Positions 43,749 to 52,935 of a stretch of DNA of 64,000 bases are shown here, one piece after another. How positions within the stretch are numbered: position 1 is the first letter of the stretch; every line of letters starts with the position of its first letter. Source of the stretch: Candidatus Heimdallarchaeota archaeon (lineage in GTDB: Archaea; Asgardarchaeota; Heimdallarchaeia; Heimdallarchaeales; Kariarchaeaceae); NCBI GenBank assembly GCA_030149205.1, contig JASBSB010000001.1, positions 62,001 through 126,000 on the forward strand, written 5' to 3'. The translations under genes were made by a program, and so were the position numbers. The notes beneath the pieces are model-generated. The model searched no databases. It was not told where the DNA came from and was given only the letters and a program-made list of their open reading frames with translations.

Positions 43749-46051
43749 TCTAAGTCCTTTAAATGATCTATTGAACCAAATAACTCATCATCTTTTCCAG
43801 AGTGATCTGGTGTTGGAGCTTCATTATTCTCCAAGTCGCCACCATTAAGTTGAACACCTTCAAGGTCATTGATTCTAACAAAAGGTTCGTTATAAATTTG
43901 GATTAATTTATCAAACTGTTGTTTTCTGCTCTTGAATGAAAGAGAGACCTTTTGAAGCAAGGTAGCTGAACCAGATTGAATAATGTCCAGTGTTTGATTA
44001 ATTGATGTGTTAATTTGTAGCTCATTCAATTCGTTTAAAATTCGAAGATACAAATTGTTAAAGTTCTGGGCGATAAGTTCTGTTAAAGTGTCCACAATTC
44101 TGCTATCTGTTGATGACTCCTCAAGAGTCATCGTTCTCAGGATGTATTGAATTGATTGCAATTGCACTTCAAAAATTTGTGTTAGTTCTTGTATATATCC
44201 GTTTATTCTGTATTTCATTGCTCTTGTATCTAATGTCTCATCAGATGGGTTTTCAGAGACTTTAATCAATGATAGAAACTGTTTTATCATTCCTTGCAAT
44301 TCTCTAATTTTTACATCTTCTATTTTATTTAGAGAATCTATACTTTTTTGATTTAGTTGTTGAACTTTTGATAAATTCTCTTGCATTACAGCAGCTGATT
44401 CCTCCAGATAACCTTTGGAGAGAATATCGACTAAATTGACGATTTGGGATTCTAGTGAGAATATGATTTCCTGTAAATTTGCTGAAGACGTTTTTCCCTT
44501 ATTAGAGCTCTTGTTTCCAATTGCTTGCAGGGATGTTGCTAGCTTTTCATTTTCCTCTTTGATTTGATTGAAAAACGAGGATATATTTTCAAGTTGATTT
44601 GTAACTAGATATGATATCTGTTGCAAATCGATAGTGAGTTCGTTGGAGACAACTTCTTTTAGATTTTGCTTTCCTTCTATTGTTTGTCGTTTTGAGTTGG
44701 CTATTTCCTCCCTTATTTCACGCATAACCTCCTCTAGTGTGTTTTTAACAGACTGTTCTTTAGTTTCAGGAGAAAATATACTGTTTAAAGAAACAGAGTC
44801 AAAAGAATTCATTTCAGGGTCTACGGATGATTTTGGAATAATGTAATAGTCTTGTTCAAACTTTGCAATCTGATCATCAGAAATCTGAAGGTAAGTTTTA
44901 TCATCTTCTAATCCAAGTGTCGAATTTTTTATTGCTTCTGCTTTTGAATCTAAGTTAAATTCAATGTTTTCTAGGACCTCCTTTTCCACGTTTGTAAGAA
45001 TTTCAATAAAGGAAATTATTTGACCTGAAAGGTTATTCTCAAGTGAAGAGGTTATATCTTTTAATTTTCTGCTAATTTGAGACATTTCTGCTGTGAAATC
45101 CTCAATATGCTTGTTAAACTCTGTTAGGGCGACCTCAGCATCCTGGTCTTCTCCACGCTCAAATGACCCTCCATCACCTGAGGATTGAATTTCCCTCTCC
45201 AACCCGCTTAGAGTTTCATTGAAGTATGTCTTTATCTCATTAATAAATCCTTTTCGAAATTCAAGAAATTCCATTTTCTGTTTCTCTTCAATTTCAATTA
45301 CCATGGAATTAGTATTTTGATTTATTTTTTTTATTTCTAACTCAGAGATTCTGACATCAGATTTAAATCTGTCAACATATAGATCATATAAATTATTTAA
45401 TTTCCCAACTAATGACGGGGATGATTGACTTCCTTCTTTTAAATTTGCGAGCTTTTGATTTATCTCTTTGCCGAGAATTGATCCAAATTCTGCTAGTGAA
45501 ACCCGAATTGAAGTTTGGAGGTCTTTAAGTTGAGTTGAGAGCATTTCATTCATTTCATCCTCTTTTGGACTTATAAATGAGTTTAGGTTTTTACTATGTT
45601 CCTCTATCCCAGATGAAAGCTTACCCTGAACTTCTCGCAACTCTTTTTCAAAATTTATTTTCATGTCTCCAAATTGAGTTATATGGACGTTTTGAAACTC
45701 TCGTAACACTTTTTCTAGTAGAATCAGGAACTCAGTGATTGTAAATTCCACAATTTTATCTGTTTCTCCAAGCAATGATGCATCAAGATAATGTTGAATG
45801 TCTTCAAGAATCAACTGGATTAGACCAGTAAATGGAGGTACGGTGATGGTAGATTTTTCAGACTGCTCAATGAGATGAAGTAATCTTAAGGCTCTTAATT
45901 GAGATAACCTTTCATCCTCACTCCCTTCAAAAGCAGTTATTGCCTCTTCCAACTTCATAGAACCCGAAAGGTTTGGAAACAATTGTAAATATTTATCGAA
46001 AGTCTCACTAGATGAGATTAATTCATAAATTGTTGAGGGTAAATCAACCAT
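43745..46051 (-). CDS. Very long coiled-coil protein downstream of a Rab GTPase gene
   Basis: 768 residues, acidic and almost entirely helical, with no membrane span. After an N-terminal globular-looking part (1-100, with a winged-helix-like ALRLLHLIEQSEKSTI) come long heptad-rich stretches (about 105-390 and 430-700). No known domain is recognised. It lies 64 bases downstream of the Rab-type GTPase gene (46116) on the same strand and is probably co-transcribed. Long coiled coils often act as tethers or effectors for Rab proteins in eukaryotes; applying this here is inference. Its stop overlaps that of dnaJ. Confidence 0.72.
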   Translation of the reverse strand: MVDLPSTIYELISSSETFDKYLQLFPNLSGSMKLEEAITAFEGSEDERLSQLRALRLLHLIEQSEKSTITVPPFTGLIQLILEDIQHYLDASLLGETDKIVEFTITEFLILLEKVLREFQNVHITQFGDMKINFEKELREVQGKLSSGIEEHSKNLNSFISPKEDEMNEMLSTQLKDLQTSIRVSLAEFGSILGKEINQKLANLKEGSQSSPSLVGKLNNLYDLYVDRFKSDVRISELEIKKINQNTNSMVIEIEEKQKMEFLEFRKGFINEIKTYFNETLSGLEREIQSSGDGGSFERGEDQDAEVALTEFNKHIEDFTAEMSQISRKLKDITSSLENNLSGQIISFIEILTNVEKEVLENIEFNLDSKAEAIKNSTLGLEDDKTYLQISDDQIAKFEQDYYIIPKSSVDPEMNSFDSVSLNSIFSPETKEQSVKNTLEEVMREIREEIANSKRQTIEGKQNLKEVVSNELTIDLQQISYLVTNQLENISSFFNQIKEENEKLATSLQAIGNKSSNKGKTSSANLQEIIFSLESQIVNLVDILSKGYLEESAAVMQENLSKVQQLNQKSIDSLNKIEDVKIRELQGMIKQFLSLIKVSENPSDETLDTRAMKYRINGYIQELTQIFEVQLQSIQYILRTMTLEESSTDSRIVDTLTELIAQNFNNLYLRILNELNELQINTSINQTLDIIQSGSATLLQKVSLSFKSRKQQFDKLIQIYNEPFVRINDLEGVQLNGGDLENNEAPTPDHSGKDDELFGSIDHLKDLD

Positions 46052-46115
46052 TAATAATTATTTCTAGCGGTTCTATTTATGTACTTCTAATTTTGTCTCA
46101 GAAAAAATTCAGAAT

Positions 46116-46640
46116 CTAGCCCTTCTTTTCAAGAAGAGTTACCCCAATTTTATAAAAGGCGTTTTCTACATTTTCACCAGTTAGAGCTGAAGTTTCGATA
46201 TAATCAATACAGTTTAGCGCCTTTGCCTTTTCTACACCTTCTTCGTATTCTACCTCTCGTAGGTCTGATAAATCATTTTTGTTTCCAACCAGAATGTAAA
46301 TTGAATTAGGAGACTCGTTCCTGGCTTCTTTGATCCAATTTTCTACATTATCAAATGTTTGTCTTCTTGTGAGGTCGAAGGTGATTAATCCACCTCTTGC
46401 TCCTCTAAAGAACATTCCTCTCATGGCTTTAAATCTCTCTTGTCCAGCTATATCCCATAAACTGTAGCAGACCTTGACGTCGTTAATAGTTTCATATCTG
46501 CTGTATGGCTCCATCCCTATGGTCATAAGATATGCTTTTTGAAATTTACCATGAACAAATCGCTGTACCAATGCAGTTTTACCAACTGCCCCATCACCAA
46601 GTAACAGGATCTTGAAGGTGTATGAGTAACTTTGTGACAT
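46116..46640 (-). CDS. Rab/Ras-like small GTPase
   Basis: 174 residues, a complete minimal G domain. G1 is GDGAVGKT (15-22), the switch I Thr is in LMTIGMEPY (Thr40), G3 is DIAGQ (63-67) with the catalytic Gln kept, G4 is NKND (120-123) and G5 is TSAL (150-153). The C terminus ends LLEKKG without a prenylation Cys, as is usual in Asgard small GTPases, so membrane contact would need another mechanism. It precedes the 768-residue coiled-coil gene and probably shares its transcript. Role: a molecular switch, pathway unknown. Confidence 0.93.
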   Translation of the reverse strand: MSQSYSYTFKILLLGDGAVGKTALVQRFVHGKFQKAYLMTIGMEPYSRYETINDVKVCYSLWDIAGQERFKAMRGMFFRGARGGLITFDLTRRQTFDNVENWIKEARNESPNSIYILVGNKNDLSDLREVEYEEGVEKAKALNCIDYIETSALTGENVENAFYKIGVTLLEKKG

Positions 46641-46737
46641 CCTATAAACTCCTTAAAACTTTTATCTGAGTCATTCTTTTTAATCTAATCGATTTAAAGG
46701 TAGATTAGATTAGGATACTCCTCCATTTTTTCTCTTC

Positions 46738-48516
46738 TTAATTATGTATAATATGTCCATACACCCTATCTTCTCTGAAGCTTAGTTTAGCGAAACCGAT
46801 TCTTTCAAGCTGAACAATCTCATCGTCTTTTAGAGAGGAAATATTATCTTCAAAATATATTTCAATTTGTTTAAGACTGTCTTCTTGAAGATTTCCATTC
46901 TTGTCAATTAATGGTTCAGGTACAAGTATTTCTCCTTTGAAATTTTTTTCTGGAACCCATTGGATTTTAGGCATCCTCGTATTGATTGATTGGTCATCTG
47001 AAATTTTAACTTGAATTACTGACTTAGTTATCTTTGATACTGTAACATTCGCTAGATCCTTCAATCTAAAGGTGTTTCCAAGCTTGAGCAGTTTGTCATC
47101 CTCAACATCTATGAAAAGATTAGGCGTAGCTAAAATTGTTCTTTTACCCAATTTATCATTTTCTTGATTGTAATCCAAAATGAGTTTCTTTGATTGAAAT
47201 TCAATTATGTGAATCTTAGTAGGTTTTCGAACTGCAAAAAAATGTCTTGATTTTGGACTCAAGATAGTTCTATTAAAATTTACTATGTCAGACCATAAAA
47301 TATTTGTTTGCTTGGGTGTTGTTCCTTTTTCTCTGATCAATGGCTCTAGAATATCTGGGCTGATTCCCCTTCTTTTCAAACCTGCGATAGTCACGAGACG
47401 AATATCATCCCAGCCATCGACAACCTTATTCTCAACCAATTCTCTGATTTCTCTTCCCTTGGTAGGACTGCCAATGATGTTATAACGACCATAACTAAAA
47501 AACTCTGGAATTGGGCCTCCCAATAAATTAATAATCTGGGATTGGAGCTCTTGTCGCATGGTTCCAAACTCTCCACTTCTAATGACATGGGTAGTTTTAA
47601 GTTTATGATCCATGTAAGACGATTCAAAGTCATACAATGGCCAAAGAAAATATGATTTCTCCAATGCTGGGTGACTGGCATGTATAATTCTGAACATTAC
47701 TGGATCACGCATCACTTGATTTTCAGAATCCATTTTTCCAAACATTCTAATAACTAGGCTGTTTTCAGGATACTTTCCTTTTACCATATCTTCAAACTGA
47801 TTTAGCTGACTTTGAACCATTTCTTCAGGACATGTACAACGGATTCCAAGGTCTCTCTGTTCTTTCATTTTGTCTTTAGAACAGGAACAGACATAAAATT
47901 TTTGAGTCTTCAATAATGACCTTGCTACTTCATACATGTCATCAAGGAAAAGAGAGGCTCTTACCTCTTCCTTCCAAGCTGATTTTGCCCAATTAAGACC
48001 TTCCTTAATTGCATCATAATATTCAAGCTTGACTTTGGTTGGATTGGTGTCATCAAACCTCAGGTTTACTTCACCCTGATATTTTGTTGCATACATCGAA
48101 TTTATCTTATAATGTATTGCATGGCCTAAATGAGGGAATTTAGATGGGTCAGGGGCATATCTAGCCCGAAAATCCCCAGTCTTTACATTATTAAGCTCAA
48201 CTAAATTTTCTTTTCTCTCTTTCGATTTGATTTTAGATTCCTCTTTCCTGGATTTGTCACGATTAAGTGCTAGGGGATCTAACTTTTCAAGTAAAGATTC
48301 AATTTCTTCAATTGATTTTGGAAATTCGGTCTTGGTAATTTTTATAGCGATGTTCATTATGTCTTTGGTTTGACTCTTCAATTCTGGAAATCTTGGAAGT
48401 AGCTTCCCCAGAATTGATTTTGGGTTAGGTGAGCCATTAAAGCTCTTTGCATTGATTAATAGTTCAACACGTATCTCTTTCTCTAAATCTTTTTGATTCA
48501 ACAAATTTGTGTACAT
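46738..48516 (-). CDS. gltX: Glutamyl-tRNA synthetase, archaeal type
   Basis: 592 residues. Residues RYAPDPSKFPHLGHAIHY (near 115-132) carry the HIGH-type motif HLGHA; a zinc-type Cys cluster CSCSKDKMKEQRDLGIRCTC lies near 210-230; the KMSKS-equivalent loop is SPTKGREI near 347; and the C-terminal anticodon domain is the beta-barrel type shared with GlnRS. The enzyme attaches glutamate to tRNA-Glu and, in archaea without GlnRS, also to tRNA-Gln for later amidation by GatDE. The window contains a tRNA-Gln gene at about 60 kb. ATG at 48516. Confidence 0.95.
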   Translation of the reverse strand: MYTNLLNQKDLEKEIRVELLINAKSFNGSPNPKSILGKLLPRFPELKSQTKDIMNIAIKITKTEFPKSIEEIESLLEKLDPLALNRDKSRKEESKIKSKERKENLVELNNVKTGDFRARYAPDPSKFPHLGHAIHYKINSMYATKYQGEVNLRFDDTNPTKVKLEYYDAIKEGLNWAKSAWKEEVRASLFLDDMYEVARSLLKTQKFYVCSCSKDKMKEQRDLGIRCTCPEEMVQSQLNQFEDMVKGKYPENSLVIRMFGKMDSENQVMRDPVMFRIIHASHPALEKSYFLWPLYDFESSYMDHKLKTTHVIRSGEFGTMRQELQSQIINLLGGPIPEFFSYGRYNIIGSPTKGREIRELVENKVVDGWDDIRLVTIAGLKRRGISPDILEPLIREKGTTPKQTNILWSDIVNFNRTILSPKSRHFFAVRKPTKIHIIEFQSKKLILDYNQENDKLGKRTILATPNLFIDVEDDKLLKLGNTFRLKDLANVTVSKITKSVIQVKISDDQSINTRMPKIQWVPEKNFKGEILVPEPLIDKNGNLQEDSLKQIEIYFEDNISSLKDDEIVQLERIGFAKLSFREDRVYGHIIHN

Positions 48517-48551
48517 TTTCTACTTTTAATATTCAGGTTATTTACCTGATT

Positions 48552-49217
48552 TTATTGCTTAAAATTCTGATTTAATATGATCAATGAGTTTGCTTTGTAA
48601 AGATGGATGAATAAAGAGATTAACACTGTTGTGAATAAAATCCAAAATAGAGAATAAAAATTTGGGATATTCATCCCTAAAAGAGAGACTATTCCAAAAT
48701 AAACAAAGAGGAGGTAAACAGCTATTAATCTTCCAGAATATTCCATGAAATTATGAAATGCTGGTTCCATCTTGAATGTGGCAAGCTTGGCATTTACATA
48801 TGTAATGGTGAAGCCTAGGATTAATGTTCCTAACAACATCCCAATTATTAACACCGGTTGATTTGCCAAAAAGGCTGAGAGTGTCAAACCAAGGAAAATA
48901 AGAGTCTCCATCACTCGATGAACACTGGCTATAAGAAATTCATTTTCAGGAGTCTTAGAATCTGTGATTTTTGTTCGAACCACAAGTTCTAGTAACACTA
49001 TCAAACTTAAATCTGAGAAAGTACCCCAGAAGTTGTTCGTATACATTAGAATGACGAAACCAAAGCCTAAAACAACCTCCAAAGTCAATAAAATTCCTAA
49101 AATCTTATTTGAAATTTTCAAAAATATTGGGTTACTTTCCACAATCAATAATTTTTGACAATCAGATGAAATTAAAACCTGTTGATTATAACGAACATAT
49201 CTTATCCACTTGATCAA
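48552..49217 (-). CDS. Multi-span membrane protein, unknown
   Basis: 221 residues with about six hydrophobic segments between residues 30 and 215 and a short basic N terminus. The family is not recognised. It lies 35 bases upstream of gltX on the same strand and could be co-transcribed, but no functional link is evident. ATG at 49217; divergent from the small membrane protein at 49279. Confidence 0.65.
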   Translation of the reverse strand: MIKWIRYVRYNQQVLISSDCQKLLIVESNPIFLKISNKILGILLTLEVVLGFGFVILMYTNNFWGTFSDLSLIVLLELVVRTKITDSKTPENEFLIASVHRVMETLIFLGLTLSAFLANQPVLIIGMLLGTLILGFTITYVNAKLATFKMEPAFHNFMEYSGRLIAVYLLFVYFGIVSLLGMNIPNFYSLFWILFTTVLISLFIHLYKANSLIILNQNFKQ

Positions 49218-49278
49218 ATGTGGAAATTCATTAGTAATAAAATGAAAGTATTAATATTAAGTTAAAGGATAGAGACCT

Positions 49279-49545
49279 ATGCCTACAAGAGAACAACTTA
49301 GGAAACAGGGCATCAAAAGATTGAGAAAGAAAGAACTCGAAAATTCTATGAATGATAAAGAAGAATCTCAGGACTCGAAGAAAGAGAAGGGAAACTTAAC
49401 TTACACAATAATCGGTGTATTTTACCTCGCTATGAGTGTAGGGTCAGTTTACTTTGGTGTGTATGCGAATAATATATTTTTAGGAGGGCTTTTTTCAATA
49501 ATATTGGGTTATTTCGGTTTAAGATATCTATTTAAGAAAAATTGA
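49279..49545 (+). CDS. Small two-helix membrane protein, unknown
   Basis: 88 residues. The first 38 are highly charged (REQLRKQGIKRLRKKELE), followed by two membrane helices (about 40-60 and 66-83). The ribosome binding site is weak (GGATAGAGACC). It is convergent with the histone-fold gene, divergent from the membrane protein at 48552. The charge and hydrophobicity pattern supports a real gene. No function is recognised. Confidence 0.6.
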   Translation: MPTREQLRKQGIKRLRKKELENSMNDKEESQDSKKEKGNLTYTIIGVFYLAMSVGSVYFGVYANNIFLGGLFSIILGYFGLRYLFKKN

Positions 49546-49592
49546 TTGATTTTAAATGCAAATTAGAATTAAAGATTGTTTAAATAATTTAA

Positions 49593-49769
49593 TTATACGT
49601 CTTTAGCCATTAAGGTTTTTCTGTCATTTGATTGAGCTCTCTTAATAGCGTCATCGAGAACAGCCTTTAGAGCTGATTCAATTTGCTCAAGTGAGTCTCC
49701 ACCAGTGTTTAAACCGGCGTCCTTAATGTATTTGCGAACTTTGGATTGTACGAGTAATTCTACTGCCAT
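49593..49769 (-). CDS. Short histone-fold protein
   Basis: 58 residues from ATG 49769, preceded by AAGGTGATAAC as a ribosome binding site; a longer frame from 49802 would add 11 residues without support. The sequence VQSKVRKYIKDAG, a long central helix (LEQIESALKAVLDDAIKRAQ) and the RKTLMAKDV end match the histone-fold pattern helix-loop-long helix-R-K-T loop. It ends where helix 3 of normal archaeal histones would begin, as in the short DUF1931/NFYB-like archaeal family. It probably dimerises and may bind DNA through the N-terminal residues and the RKT loop. Confidence 0.8.
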   Translation of the reverse strand: MAVELLVQSKVRKYIKDAGLNTGGDSLEQIESALKAVLDDAIKRAQSNDRKTLMAKDV

Positions 49770-50236
49770 TGTTATCACCTTGTTCAGGACACTGAATCTC
49801 AACGAGAGAAAGCATCATGAACATATAATCATTGTACTCTTAGTTTTTAAATGTTTCGTGAGTTCTGATAAGAAAAGTTTGATTAGAACGATTGAAATTC
49901 AATTTCACGAAGAGCGATCCTAAGAATTATTAGTTTTTGGCAAATATTTGGATAAAAAATTTAAATATTTATAAAATACCACTCATATGATCCAAAATTA
50001 TATAATTTTATAGACATGGTTTGAAGCTTTAATAACGCAACAGAAAGAGTGCTGAACAAATTTTAGAGGTAGAACCACCAAAAAAGGCGCCTACAAGAGT
50101 TATGCATTCAAAGCTTCAATTCAAGGACTAGAACCGTTGTAATTCAATATGAGCAAACCTTACAGTTCAAAAGTGTCCGATATTTCAGTGAAAAAGTGAG
50201 TGGATAGATTCTGTTCTATTGTATGAAAAATTTTAC
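49770..50236. other. Intergenic region upstream of the histone-fold gene, with TATA-like elements
   Basis: 467 bases without a protein gene. It holds the histone-gene promoter (minus strand), two strong plus-strand TATA-like elements (TTTATAAAA 49968-49976 and TTATATAA 49998-50005) and the candidate structured RNA at 50021-50119. No ORF with coding character was found. Confidence 0.45.
50021..50119 (+). ncRNA. Candidate structured small RNA, about 100 nt
   Basis: TTGAAGCTTT (50021-50030) pairs perfectly with AAAGCTTCAA (50110-50119), and after a small asymmetric bulge ATAAC (50032-50036) pairs with GTTAT (50099-50103). The closed domain of about 62 bases contains several short internal repeats but no family I recognise (not 5S, RNase P, SRP RNA or a C/D-box RNA). 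Two TATA-like elements lie 45-53 and 16-23 bases upstream, the first at the proper distance for a transcript beginning close to 50000. No clear terminator is seen. Existence as an RNA is inference. Confidence 0.4.
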
Positions 50237-50860
50237 TTACTCGTTTCTCCATAGCTCAATTGCTAATAATTTACCTTCTTTCAAATAAAAACGAGGATGA
50301 TAGTTAGAAACTTCAAATACCCCTTCTTTAGGTGATTCTATTGGTTTGTACTCTGTTTTAGATTTTGAATTTTCTACAGCGTAAATTTTTCCCGAGGCAA
50401 CTACGTAATCTCTTTTCTTCCCCTTTACATCTTCTAATTCAGTTAGATGTTTTAAGACCTCATCAAAGTCTATTCCTTCCGGTATTGGACTCTCTTCTCT
50501 TGTGATACTCACCTCTTTATTTTTTGAAGCAACGGGTACTCCTAATGTTGATTTTTGTTCTTTAATAACGAGAGGAAGATCATAATTATTTTTAATATCA
50601 GCAATATGACCTTTTAATGCTTTTTCAAAGTCATTATATACTTCATCTAGTTGGACATTTAAATTCTGAAACCCGGTTTCTCTCATTATTCTGCTTGCCT
50701 CTTTTGCAGCTACAAATCGTTTTCTTACAGAAGAGTTCTGTCCACTCCAAATGTATGATCTTTTTTGTCTGTAATCTAGGAGGATATAAACCCCTTCTTC
50801 AGAAAGGTCAGCAGATTTAGATTCACTCATTTCACCTGATTCCAAGATTTCTATAAGCAT
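50237..50860 (-). CDS. Gelsolin-like domain protein
   Basis: 207 residues. Residues about 22-80 (GVYILLDYRQKRSYIWSGQ, then SSVRKRFVAAKEASRIM) fit a gelsolin-homology repeat, which reads D-V-[FY]-[IL]-L-D, then a strand with [IVL]-[YF]-x-W-x-G, then a helix with K-x-x-A-x-x-x-A. Only one repeat is clear. The rest is a charged linker and a C-terminal part with strands (DYVVASGKIYAV and GVFEVSNYHPRFYLK). Gelsolins bind and remodel actin, and Asgard gelsolin-domain proteins are known to act on actin. It is divergent from the Rab-like gene at 51043. An ATG at 50860 or the in-frame ATG 10 codons later are possible starts. The domain call is by pattern. Confidence 0.65.
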   Translation of the reverse strand: MLIEILESGEMSESKSADLSEEGVYILLDYRQKRSYIWSGQNSSVRKRFVAAKEASRIMRETGFQNLNVQLDEVYNDFEKALKGHIADIKNNYDLPLVIKEQKSTLGVPVASKNKEVSITREESPIPEGIDFDEVLKHLTELEDVKGKKRDYVVASGKIYAVENSKSKTEYKPIESPKEGVFEVSNYHPRFYLKEGKLLAIELWRNE

Positions 50861-50914
50861 ATCACTATTTTAGACTTAATGGTTTATTTAGGTTTTCACA
50901 AGAAACTTCAGTAT

Positions 50915-50951
50915 AATACTTAAAAGTATCAGTTAAATTGTCTTAAGTATT
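50915..50951. promoter_or_regulatory. Overlapping inverted repeats between gelsolin-like and Rab genes
   Basis: AATACTTAA (50915-50923) and TTAAGTATT (50943-50951) form a nine-base perfect inverted repeat. Inside the same stretch ATACTT-AA-AAGTAT (50916-50929) forms a second, shorter palindrome, so the half-site AGTAT occurs three times. It lies in the 182-base divergent spacer, 55 bases from one gene start and 92 from the other, as expected for a shared operator. Confidence 0.5.
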
Positions 50952-51042
50952 GAATTACCTAATTTTTCTTTGAAATAAAAAGCACTTACAATTTTGAAGT
51001 TCCATAAAGATTTAAAGGCAGTAAATCATTATTCAGTTATAA

Positions 51043-51564
51043 ATGTCGTTCGACAACACCATTAGAGTAAAAACTGTTTTACTTGGGGACGGCCGAGTTG
51101 GTAAAACGAGTTTGGCAGTTAGATATGCACAAAATCGCTTTGCCAAAAATTACAAACCCAGTCTTGGCGTGGACTTTCTGATGAAACGGGTACGTATAGA
51201 TGACAAGGATATCAAGATCCTGGTGTTCGATACGGCGGGTCAACCCACTATAAAAGCCCTTAGAACAAAATATTATACTAAGGCTAATGGTGCTGTTGTA
51301 GTCTACGATGTCACACGACGTGAGACATTCAATAATATTCCAAAGTGGTTAAAAGAAGTAAAGGACGAGGTTGGGGAAATCTATACAATCGTTGTCGGGA
51401 ATAAGACAGACCTTAAGGATGAGAGACAAGTAAGCAGAGAGGAAGCAGAAGAATTTGTTAAAGAAATTGGTGCAGATTATTTTGAGACATCAGCCCTTAG
51501 CGGAGAGAATGTTGTAGACTTGTTTGAATCCTTTATTTACTATGTATTGGATTTGCTTAATTGA
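51043..51564 (+). CDS. Rab/Ras-like small GTPase
   Basis: 173 residues. G1 is GDGRVGKT (15-22), switch I reads YKPSLGVDF with Ser in place of the usual Thr, G3 is DTAGQ (63-67) with the catalytic Gln, G4 is NKTD (120-123) and G5 is TSAL (149-152). There is no C-terminal Cys, so no prenylation. It is one of three small GTPases in this window. It is followed 45 bases later by a membrane zinc-ribbon protein gene in the same direction, a possible partner, and is divergent from the gelsolin-like gene. Confidence 0.94.
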   Translation: MSFDNTIRVKTVLLGDGRVGKTSLAVRYAQNRFAKNYKPSLGVDFLMKRVRIDDKDIKILVFDTAGQPTIKALRTKYYTKANGAVVVYDVTRRETFNNIPKWLKEVKDEVGEIYTIVVGNKTDLKDERQVSREEAEEFVKEIGADYFETSALSGENVVDLFESFIYYVLDLLN

Positions 51565-51609
51565 CATAATACCCCAGTATTCACTTTCTATTTATAAAAT
51601 CGAATACAA

Positions 51610-52854
51610 GTGAGTGTACTAGGAGAACAAGGTCAATCAATGCTTCAAGAGGAATCAATTAATGAATCCAGTCAAATCAAATCTTTCTCAATATTATTCT
51701 CCAAATTAATTACAATATTTCAATTCTGTGTTTTCATTTTTTCATTTATATTTTTTAGTTCGGTCGATTCTACATCTACAACATTTCTCTTCTTATGGAT
51801 GATGTACTTCGTATCAATAACTGTAATTTTGGTTCTAAATTTAGTGAAAGCCAAGTCTATAATTGAACATTTTGTAGATCGAAGTTTAAAGTTTAAAAGA
51901 AACATAATTCTATCCACCCTAATTCAAGAGCTAGTTGGTTTGATATTTCTTTATTTCGTTATTATTTCACTTCACCTGGCATTAGTAAACAAGATCATCA
52001 TTAGCTTTTATGGAACAAAATTAAATATATCAAGCATATTTCTTGTAATTTTATTGGCTGGTGCTCTAAGATATCTTTTTTTTCTACATCCATATTTTTC
52101 TATGATAACAGGTTCTGTGGTTTTACATAAAGATATCAGAGTTGAAAAGTTAAATGTTTACAAATACAAATCAGTCCAAATGTTTGGAATAGTACCATTA
52201 CTAGTGTTAGCATTCCCAATAATTGATCACAATCCCTTCACCAAAAGTTACTCAATTTTACATCTTTTTTTAATTCTCATCTCAGGAATTTCAATGCTTG
52301 GTCAGATGATATTAGAGAACAAGTATTATCAATCACTCTTAAAAGACCTATCAGTTCAAGTAAAAAATAATGCGCCTAGACCAGTTCTCCCCTCCTTGAG
52401 TGAAAACAGTTTCCCCTTGTTAAACACATTAGGGATTAGTCAACTGGGAAGTGGATTGAGAAAGTCAAATCAAACTAGACCAACAATAAAAACCATCAGA
52501 CCAACATTCGCTCAGAGACCTTTAGAATTCTTTCAGAGTTTTAGCACCTCAGCAAACAGAGATGAATCAATTCCTGAAAATCCAAATTATGTTTCACAGC
52601 CTAGGGTGGTCAAGGAATTAGAACATGTTAAGAAAACTATAATCGATAAGATTGCAGCGAAGATATTAAATGAGAGAGAAAATCCTCTGAAAATGAAAAA
52701 AGATTTAGGATACAGTAGTTTTTTTGATACAGATCCTTTAATTAAAACTGAAAGTTTTGACAGTTTAAATCAGGTATTTTGTGTTGAATGTGGTTCAAAG
52801 TTACCGACGGAATATAGTTTTTGTAATATCTGTGGGAACCAACTTAAACTCTAG
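51610..52854 (+). CDS. Membrane protein with C-terminal zinc ribbon
   Basis: 414 residues: six or so membrane spans between about 30 and 235, a long Ser/Pro/Arg-rich cytosolic region (about 250-385), and a C-terminal zinc ribbon C-x2-C ... C-x2-C (FCVECGSKLPTEYSFCNICGNQ). Membrane proteins with a zinc ribbon are common in archaea, usually of unknown function. Start is GTG at 51610. The position just behind a Rab-like GTPase suggests co-expression. No catalytic motif is visible. Confidence 0.7.
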   Translation: MSVLGEQGQSMLQEESINESSQIKSFSILFSKLITIFQFCVFIFSFIFFSSVDSTSTTFLFLWMMYFVSITVILVLNLVKAKSIIEHFVDRSLKFKRNIILSTLIQELVGLIFLYFVIISLHLALVNKIIISFYGTKLNISSIFLVILLAGALRYLFFLHPYFSMITGSVVLHKDIRVEKLNVYKYKSVQMFGIVPLLVLAFPIIDHNPFTKSYSILHLFLILISGISMLGQMILENKYYQSLLKDLSVQVKNNAPRPVLPSLSENSFPLLNTLGISQLGSGLRKSNQTRPTIKTIRPTFAQRPLEFFQSFSTSANRDESIPENPNYVSQPRVVKELEHVKKTIIDKIAAKILNERENPLKMKKDLGYSSFFDTDPLIKTESFDSLNQVFCVECGSKLPTEYSFCNICGNQLKL

Positions 52855-52935
52855 GTAACCTTTTGAATTTCTAAATTTCGCTAAGTCAATATTTTAGCTG
52901 AACCTTTTTTAAGAGGATATATTTTATTCATTAGG

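Noticed and set aside
49925..50236. RNase P RNA, SRP RNA or 5S rRNA in the intergenic region
   Set aside because: The conserved cores of these RNAs (for example GAGGAAAGTCC or the SRP helix 8 tetraloop motif) are not present on either strand.
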